The notes under the pieces were generated by a model. That model was not told the origin of the DNA. It worked only from the letters and a program-made list of their open reading frames with translations, and did no database searches. From Hyparrhenia diplandra (lineage: Eukaryota > Streptophyta > Magnoliopsida > Poales > Poaceae): a stretch of DNA of 64,000 bases. The stretch spans positions 558,001-622,000 of the forward strand of contig JADLZK010007840.1 in the NCBI GenBank assembly GCA_015847255.1, read 5' to 3'. The position numbers and the translations under genes were made by a program. Below, piece after piece: positions 56,611-64,000 of this stretch; the stretch's first letter is position 1; each line of letters starts with the position of its first letter.

Positions 56611-58613
56611 TGCGAACACATGGTTGATTTAGGTCGCATGTGTTTAATTTTGTGATGTAGTGATTGTCAACAGTCAACATTCTCTTTCTATCTTCTTTTA
56701 TCTTTTATGCTTCGGCTATGTTTCACCGGCACATGTGGAGTGTGTCGAAGACGTATCTCTTGGTCCGTGTTGTGCAGGTGTGGAGCTCGGAGATGGTAGC
56801 CGACGGGCGAGGTGAAGGGGCCAAGGAGGACGTGCGGGCCGACGGACCGCGGAGGTGAAGGACGGACGTGAGGCTTGGACCGAGGGACCGGATCGCCGGG
56901 TGGCTAGCCATGGAGGTTGACATCCGGGACATCGGCGGATGCGAGAGGGCGTGGCAGGACCGTGTCGATCGGGTCAAGACGGGCGAAGCGCGTGCAGGCA
57001 GAGCGGGGAGCTCGGATGACTTGGCGACTTCGGGCGGTCAAGACGGCGATGACACGTGTCGAGGAGGTTTGGTGGTTTGTCCTCAAAACCATCGGCGCGG
57101 GTTTAGTGGTTTGGGCCTCAAAACCACAAGCTGGTTTCGCGGGTTTGGGCCTCAAAACCCGGGTGTTCCGGCGGACGGAAGGATGGCACGGGCGGCATCG
57201 GGGAGGTTGCGTGGAGGCAAGGCTACCGATGAGGAGGCGCGGTGGCCGCCGGATCAAAGATTACCAGAGTCGACCAAAATAGCCTTAGGGTTACAAAATC
57301 GACTCATGTATCTTAGGGGTAGTTTAGGCGGAGGGAATTGGGGCTATTTAGCGAGGCATACCTCTTCATCCTCTCTTGCCTCTCATTTTACAATTCCTAG
57401 TTAGGGTTTCCAAACATTGGTGTGAGAGGTCCACCGATTGTATCGAATTTGCCCGAGCAAGGGCTAGCTCTGAGTAGCCTTTGTCACATGGTGACGTTTG
57501 GGATGATTGGATCGGTGTTCTTTGTTGATCTTGTGCTGTGATTTTTGTTCATCACTTGTTCTTCCCGAGTTCATCCTCTCCCCCTCTTTTCTCTTCGCGA
57601 TTTCTTCGTTTTGGCACCGTTTGATCTCGTTTTTCTTGCTTTGATTCGTGCTAGGATGTGAGAGGATCATTTCCACCCAAGGATTTGAGCTAATTCCTCA
57701 CGAGCACGTAGATCGGGTGAGTTTTAGATTGAGGTGACATTTTGGGTGTGTTCTTGGTGTGATCCGCGATTTCTCTTGATTCACTCCGTCAAACTCGAAA
57801 TTTCAAAAGGGGGAAATGGTCACCCACATGCCTAGATGCTATGGCTTGATTTTTGTGACCTGAGGTTTCGATTTGATTGAGTTTGAATCGGATTTGGGGA
57901 GAGTCGCCACCAGCGGCGCCCGCTTTCGAGCTGTTTTCTCGAGGCGCGACAGTCCGCCGCCTCGGGACTCGGGCCGGTTCGAGCCCGAGGCCGTGATCCA
58001 CTTTGCCTCGGCACGCTGACAGTCCGCCCCCCAGCGCGACAGTCGAGCCCAGTGTGCGGCGTGTCCGTAACTGCTGCGTGAAGTTCGGTTTTCAGATTTT
58101 GTACACCGGACAGTCCGGCGCTCAAGCGGGCGGATCCCCGCGGTATGTTTTTTCGGCCGAGTGTAGAATCTGTCCAGTTTTTGTTTGTGTTTCTGAATTT
58201 TGCCTGCGGACAGTCCGGCCATCTAGCGCGGACAGTCCGCCTCAGCAAATCCAACAAAGAGCGAGAATCTGTTGGTTTTCGGGTTCTTCTTTGTCGGACG
58301 ATCCGGACTGTCGGCGGACCGATCCGCATCTCGAGGTCGCGGACAGTCCGGGTTCCCAGGTCGGACAGTCCGTGCTCCCAAGTTTTGGTGCTGTTTTTCA
58401 TCTCTCGCTTGTGTGGTCGTTTCGAGTTGTTTCCGGTTGATCGCTGTGACTCTAGAGCAACCTCTAGGTCATCCACCTTGCATCCAAGGTCGTGATCATA
58501 CCGTGTGGTGTTCGATTTGCTCGAGGGGTTGTGAGAGCTACACGTTCACTAATTTGAAAGAATTTAGTTGAGGCTCCCATTCACCCCCCTCCGGTCGCCG
58601 ATTCGGTCCTTCA
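56611..58613 (+). mobile_element. 5' LTR of a Copia retrotransposon (2.0 kb)
   Basis: The left edge is fixed by comparison: the B unit at 31,350 continues 'gcatag-gcaactttag', whereas here 'gcatag' is followed by TGCGAACACATGGTTG. The right edge is a CA (58612-58613) two bases before the primer-binding site. The LTR is GC-rich and contains many 'cagtccg' motifs (57,950-58,370). The 5-bp target candidate is CATAG (56606-56610); the other side is outside the window. Confidence 0.75.
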
Positions 58614-58615
58614 AT

Positions 58616-58627
58616 TGGTATCGAGTG
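58616..58627 (+). promoter_or_regulatory. Primer-binding site (initiator Met tRNA)
   Basis: TGGTATCGAGTG resembles the usual plant Copia TGGTATCAGAGC, complementary to the 3' end of initiator methionine tRNA, with drift in the last bases. It lies directly after the LTR. Confidence 0.75.
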
Positions 58628-58677
58628 GGTTAAGGATCATATCTATCTTAACCGGTTCTTGATCCGCAGAAGGCGAC

Positions 58678-61600
58678 ATGGAGAGGTTTGGTCACTTTGG
58701 TGGCAAGCCTCCGGAGTTCGATGGCTCCAACTATCCCTATTGGAAGATCAAGATGCAAGCGCATCTCATGGGGATAGATTGGAGAGTGTGGGAGATCGTT
58801 GAGGATGAGAATTACCAAGTGCTAGCCGCTCGAGTGGGTGAGGATCAGATAACCCAACACAATGCCAACAACCGAGCGAGGAGTGTCTTGTTCTCTAGCC
58901 TCAAGGATACCGAGTTTGAGAGAGTTGCCACTTGTGAGACCGCTCGTGAGGTGTGGAAAACACTAGAGAGCTACCACGAGGGAACCCCACAAGTGAAGGC
59001 CCGCCTATACGAGACCTACAAGAGAGAGTACAACAACTTGATTCAGCTTGATGGCGAGTCCATCGATTCTCTCTTTGCTAGGTTTCGCACGACCGCAACA
59101 AGCTTCGGGCAAACAAGCCGTCGGAGAGGCTTGACGAGCACGAAGGCGATGCGGCTCTTGTACGCTACGGATCGGAAGGTGTGGGATGTAAAGGTGTCCG
59201 CGATCATGGAGTCTGCAAACTACGACACCCTCACACCTGACGAGCTCTACAAACAAGCTCAAGTCTTCGAGATCGAGGCTCGAGATCCAGGCGAAGCTAA
59301 AGAACCCATCCGCGCGCCGAACGTTGCACTCGTCTCTCGGTAAGGGTGGTTCCGGTTCTTCGCTAACCCATCACGCATTTCTTTCGCCTTGTCTTCCTTG
59401 GTGTGCGTGATGAGGAGCAGATGGAGAGTCTTGGGGATGATGAGCTTGCACTAGTCATCAGCCGATTCTCGCGGTTTCACAACAACCGCTTGAACCGCCG
59501 GCGTGGCGGCCCATCCAAGGGCGGATGCTTCGAAAGTGCGGAGATCCGGACCATTTCGTCGCCGCATGCCCCAAGAAGAACAAGGACAAGTACTCCGGCG
59601 AGAAGTACTACTCCAGCAAGTACGACTCCAACAAGCGCAAGGACAAGCGCGAGCACACCTCCGGCAAGTACAAGTCCAAGAAGGGATTCGACAAGGAGGC
59701 GATCAAGAAGAAGTACCTCAAGCGTGCCAAGGAGCACAAGCGCCTTCCTTGCTTCCCTCAGCGACCTCGACAACGACTCTTCAGACGGGCAATCTTCCTC
59801 AAGCGACGAGGAGCCCGAGCGCAAGGTCGAGGACAAGCTAAATGGACTTTGCTTCTTCACCAACTCCAAGCCCGGGGGCTTCTGCACCATGGCCCTCGAT
59901 GGAGCGGTGACCGACAGCGACAAGCCACATGGTAGCGACTCTTCTTCCCCTGAGGTACAACCTACAATCGAATCTCTCTCTGATGAGGTTGAGTCCTTGG
60001 GCGATGCGCTTGTGTGTCAAGAGAAGTTGCTTAAGCGTGCCGCTAGGGAGAGAAAAGAGTACAAGGAGAAGTGGGAGATGGCAAGTGGGAGATGGTCGTG
60101 GATCGAGATAGAGTTGCTTAGGAAGCTTTTGTCGATGTCTCCGATGAGACGGAGTATGATGCTTGTCTTTGTGCATATGTCTAGCATAGTGTCTTTGCAG
60201 TCAAGTATTCGGCCTTGCTAGATGAGCACGTTGAGTTGAAGTCTAGGCCGATCTTTGTTGAGTGCGTGCAAGTCTTGTCACGACTTGCAATCGAGTTGGC
60301 AGAGAAGAAGGCCGCCAAGCTTCTTTGTGCTTGAGAAGGCCAACTCAGATAGCACTGTGCTGAGTTGTGCTAAGTGTGAGGCTTTGGAGTTGGAGCTCAT
60401 GTCTTGTAGGCATGGCAAGGGCAGAGTCGAAGAGGAGAACAAGTACCTCCGCTCTGTCCTGAGTTGGGTGTCTAGTGGAGAGCCGCAGCTTGGCATGATG
60501 ATGAGTCAGTTCAAGAGGGGGACTGACACATCGGGATTAGTCTTTGCTATAGGTGGGCAGGGTGAAGTTATCTGTGGTAAGGTTGGTCAAGGTAGTGGTT
60601 TGAGCTCGAGTGAGAAACCAACCAACACTCCCAAATGGACCAAGATCACCCCACCCGAGCCTTCCAAGCCCATTGTGCAAGATGGCATTCTCCAAGAGCC
60701 CACTAAGGCTCCACCTCCCAAACAAGTGTGGCTTCCCAAACCAAACCACCTCAAGAACCCACTTGACACTTTGCCCAAGATCCCTGAGGAAACCCTTCCT
60801 AAAGCCAAGGCCGCAACAAGAATAAACCATCCACCCAAGAGAGTGAACCAACCACCACCCAAGAGAGAGGTGAGGTATCACTGTGAGTATTGCCAGAGAG
60901 ATGGTCACTTGGTTGAGTTTTGCTTTAGGAGGAAGAGGGATGCTAGGCGTCGAGTGGAGTTTGAGAACCGTGACATGTATCACCCACCACTTGGCATGTA
61001 TGAGAGGGGTGTGCAGTCGGTTCAGAGGCAGTTTGCTAGGCCTGAAGGTAGGAGGCCTCAGAGGTTTGGGCCACGGTTTGTGAGACCGTTTGGTGGTCGT
61101 GCTCCGCGAGTGGATGTAGATCCTCGCTTTGGGAGCTTTGAGGTTGATAAGAGGAGTGCACCACGCTTTGTTGTGCGTGGTAAGCAGTTTGGTAAGATGG
61201 GGCGTGGGATGGTTGTTTTGCCTAATGCTTGTTTGGGGCAAGATGGTCAACCCTGGTACTCTTCCAAGTTTACTAACCCTAGTGTTGTGCCATATGCTCA
61301 TCCCATGTTTTATCGTTGATACAGCTTTGGAAGGTTTGGAGGACATGTGGCTCATTGACTCCGGCTGTTCTCGACACATGACCGGAAACTCCAAGTGGTT
61401 CTCCGCCTCACCCCCATGAAGACCAAAGAGTACATCACTTTCCGGGGACAGCAACAGAGGGAAGATTCTATCTCGAGGGTCAATCAGGATCAATGACCAC
61501 TTTGTGCTCAAGGATGTGGCGCTCGTCTCTAACCTGCACTTCAACCTACTCTACGTCTCGGCTCATGGCGAGATGGGTATGAGGTACGCTTTAAGGTTGG

Positions 61601-61979
61601 ATGCTCGAGTTTTGGACTCTCGCGATGATCTTATTTCTTTGGATTGTGCCATTTGGGCAAGTCTTTCGTGCTGATTTTTCTCGAGGCTTTGCACGTCTTG
61701 TTGCTTGTTGGCCGGGTCCTCCTCTCCTCCCTCTCGATTTGTGGAAATGGCATAGGAGACTTGGACACCTGAGCTTCGACCTTCTTACCAGGTTGAGTTC
61801 GATGGGTCTAATCCGAGGATTGCCTAAGCTCAAATTTGAGAAGGATTTGGTTTGTCATCCCCGTCGTCACGGGAAGATGGTATTCGCTCGCCGCACCACC
61901 CGTTACTTTCAGATTATGACCTCGAGACCCGGAGAGATCCTTCACATGGACACCGTTGGTCCATCTCGGGTGAGGTCGG
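58678..61979 (+). pseudogene. Copia gag-pol, decayed and interrupted
   Basis: Gag starts at 58678 (MERFGHFGGKPPEFDGSNYP, YWKIKMQAHLMG) and stops at 59,341. The CCHC knuckle (CGDPDHFVAACPKK, 59,535) lies in another frame between two compensating shifts. A 354-aa frame (60255-61319) holds a second knuckle-like CEYCQRDGHLVEFC (60,880). A protease DSG follows at 61,357 (WLIDSGCSRHMTG). The integrase zinc region (WKWHRRLGHLSFDLL, 61,742) has Arg in place of the second expected Cys (CHPRRHGKM). The catalytic core begins at LHMDT (61,940) and is cut at 61,980 by a Gypsy LTR. The reverse transcriptase is not in the window. Confidence 0.82.
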
Positions 61980-63279
61980 TGTTGGTATTTTTAACGCACA
62001 CAGATAAATCCGCAAGCGCACGGAAAGTACCGTTGTAGCTTTCACCCGGAGTATTCAGGGGTATCGATTTCCACGGGGAACGAGAAGTGAACTAGGAAGA
62101 ATTAAGGTCGTCCAAGACAAGCTAGGAGTAATATTTTTGGTAGGAAGAAAGGGGTTCTCTAAGGTTTTCCCAATATTACTAGATTACTAATGTTCAGGCT
62201 TACTAAATTCCACTTGCTTCGGAGTACTGTTCCTTTCCGATTCTCAAAAAAGACGGGGAAACGGTAATCGGGAGAAGGCAGCCAAAAGCTCTACGAAAAA
62301 CACCAACACGTGCGTGGTGGACTACAAAGGCCTGGTCGGAGCTGTCACACCCCGGGGCTACCACAACTATTCCGTAGTCTTGGGGCGCAGTCTCGGGTAA
62401 ACTCTAGCCTAGACACCACGCCTACGCTTAGCGATTACGAAACTAGTTTCGGCGTGAAAACTAGAACCTTCGATTCGAACGGAGATCCGGCAAGTAAAAT
62501 AAAGTTAGGACTTAATTTAGTAAAATAATAATACTAGAATTGCCACAAGATAACACGGGCGTTACTCAAATCGAAGTCGGCTCCGTAGAGGTACAAAAGT
62601 TGAGGCAGAACCGACAAAACCCGGCTCTTCCTCTTCTCTTCTCCTCTCACTCTCTTCCTCTTTTCTAAATTGTACAACTAGGTGGAGAACACCTAGAGGG
62701 ACACTACTACAAAATGTATGTGTGGAAGATGAAGCTCAAGTGTAGAATGCGTGTTGTACAATGGTGTAGGGGTCTCTTTATATAGGAAAAGAGAGGAGAG
62801 AATGGAGGGCCATCCTTGTTCCGAGGGGCATTTGGCGGGAACGCAAAATCGCACCACATGCAACCGCCCCTTCGTCTTCGGAGCAAACCGCCATAAAAAT
62901 GGCGGGAAGTTTTGCCATATTTCGGGGCCGGCCGCCGCAGTGCGCCGGTCGCCGCAGTATGGGCCCCGTTTTGCCTCTCCTTTCTCTGGTGGGCTTGTGG
63001 GCCTTGGTAGATGGTTTCCCCACTGGTGCAAAGTCCAGATGAGGCGTGGAATCAGCCTCCTTGCTTCCCTTTGCTCTCTGGCGTATTTCTGACTTTGCGC
63101 TTCCCACTTTATTTGGCATACTTTATTTGTATTTCCACAACATTCCTGCAAAACAACTTGAAACACCAAAACTCGTGGAACTCGTTAGATAAATAATGTT
63201 TGGTTATGTTTTCACATGTAATATTGTATTAGTGGTTCACTTTGGTGGTAGTAAAACATGCATTAATTGAGTGTCAACA
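61980..63279 (-). mobile_element. 3' LTR of a Gypsy retrotransposon on the minus strand (1300 bp)
   Basis: Starts TGTTGGTATTTTTAACG and ends GAGTGTCAACA on the + strand, with TGTTG/CAACA inverted ends. On the minus strand a promoter-like CTATATAAAGAGAC (about 62,773-62,786) lies inside the LTR. A purine tract follows the right end on the minus strand, so this is the 3' LTR and the element extends rightwards out of the window. The 5-bp target candidate is GTCGG (61975-61979). Confidence 0.78.
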
Positions 63280-63295
63280 AGTTCCCCCACACTTG
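63280..63295 (-). promoter_or_regulatory. Polypurine tract of the Gypsy element
   Basis: The minus strand reads CAAGTGTGGGGGAACT directly before the 3' LTR. This is the plus-strand primer tract, and it sets the orientation of the element. Confidence 0.75.
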
Positions 63296-64000
63296 ACTCT
63301 TTGCTCGTCCCGAGTAAAGGTTAGTGATAAAGTAAGTATAAACATAGCAATTCGAGTTATGAACCCGACATAAAGATCATCCCATGACATACCTCATTAC
63401 CGTGGGATATGTGGAGTGTCTAACATATATTCTTGGGTGGTTGAGAAATGGAACGGCTTTGAACAAAGTCATCCTCTTTTCACATCTTAGTAACTTGGAG
63501 TTTTTTTTTTTTTTTTTTTGAAATAAAGCATAGTTCACAAGTACTCCTCAAATGGCACCCTCAAATCGCTCAAGTGGTGTATGTTCCCTTACCAAGGCAT
63601 TTATAGCATTGCCTTCTTTTTCTTCCTACTTCTAAAAGGCTTATGTGGAGCTCAGGTAGGAAAAATTTTTGTGGGCATACTTGTATTGCATATTTTGCTA
63701 GGTCAAACAATGGATCCATGGAGAAAAATGTCATACAATAAAATCAAGATGTGCAAGTGTGTGGATATATATAGTGGCTATCCTATTTCTACTATGCTCC
63801 TTGAAATATCTCTCTCTTTATTGAGACTTTGAGAAGATATTTGTGAGAACATGGGCTATCTTTTATTCTCATCTTTTGTTTCTTTTCTTCTTCTTTTTTT
63901 TTTTTTATAGAGAGGCGGGCATCTAAGTACACATTGTTTTAAAACCGGACACTTGTCCATTTTTTTTCTCTCTTTTTTATTTGATGATAGCCTCATGTCT
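63296..64000 (-). mobile_element. Internal 3' region of the Gypsy element
   Basis: On the minus strand 'tactcgggacgagcaaagag' precedes the purine tract, a sequence often found between pol and the 3' LTR in grass Gypsy elements. Long T runs (63,501-63,519 and 63,896-63,907) and short frames without domains fill the rest. The pol frame is not reached. Confidence 0.55.

Noticed and set aside
60537..61544. A 335-aa minus-strand frame
   Set aside because: It is antisense to the Copia gag-like frame at 60255-61319, which shows the knuckle-like CEYCQRDGHLVEFC and sits between the gag start and the protease.
1..64000. CRISPR array, bacterial operon or prophage
   Set aside because: There are no regularly spaced short repeats, ribosome binding sites or bacterial genes. 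LINEs, LTR elements and MITEs show a plant nuclear genome.
1..64000. tRNA or rRNA genes
   Set aside because: I saw no cloverleaf with A and B boxes and no rRNA signature on reading both strands by eye. A covariance-model scan was not possible, so a degenerate tRNA could be missed.

Overview
The window looks like nuclear DNA of a grass (Poaceae). The support is plant LINEs, Copia and Gypsy LTR elements, Stowaway, Tourist and Mutator-type MITEs, a plant-type telomeric heptamer run, and above all many miR2118-type target sites. I cannot fix the species. GC-rich 'cagtccg' runs inside the Copia LTR are faintly suggestive of a panicoid grass. I found no convincing intact protein-coding host gene; the long open frames belong to transposable elements.

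The main content, from about 0.2 to 56.6 kb, is a dense same-strand array of non-coding transcription modules. Each has a TATA box, a conserved 5' leader, and about 120-185 bp downstream a 22-nt site resembling the complement of miR2118 (canonical 20-nt core GGAATGGGAGGCATCGGGAA). I count 26 such sites, all on the + strand, plus at least five modules that lost the site. This is the known architecture of grass 21-nt reproductive phasiRNA (21-PHAS) clusters: miR2118 cuts the transcript, RDR6 makes it double-stranded, and DCL4 dices it into 21-nt phased siRNAs. Phasing itself cannot be seen in DNA.

The modules fall into families that I label A to G from their sequence. They recur in one order (A-B-C-D-E-F-LINE fragment-G), so the locus is a higher-order tandem array. 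Copy 1 is about 7.3-27.5 kb, copy 2 about 28.0-43.6 kb, copy 3 about 44.4-53.8 kb, copy 4 begins at 54.5 kb and is cut at 56.6 kb, and a rearranged partial copy lies at 0-5.1 kb.

Transposons interrupt the array: an 8.25-kb LINE (19.0-27.3 kb), several 5'-truncated LINEs with target-site duplications, a LINE with inverted 5' end (37.7-41.3 kb), three solo LTRs, and CACTA, Stowaway, Tourist and Mutator-like pieces. From 56.6 kb the array is replaced by a decayed Copia element with a 2.0-kb 5' LTR. A Gypsy element on the opposite strand is inserted in the Copia integrase region at 61,980 and runs off the window.

Because paralogous modules exist, nearly every insertion can be checked against an empty site in the same window. 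The miR2118 sequence and the PHAS pathway come from established knowledge; module boundaries, 3' ends and transcription are inference.
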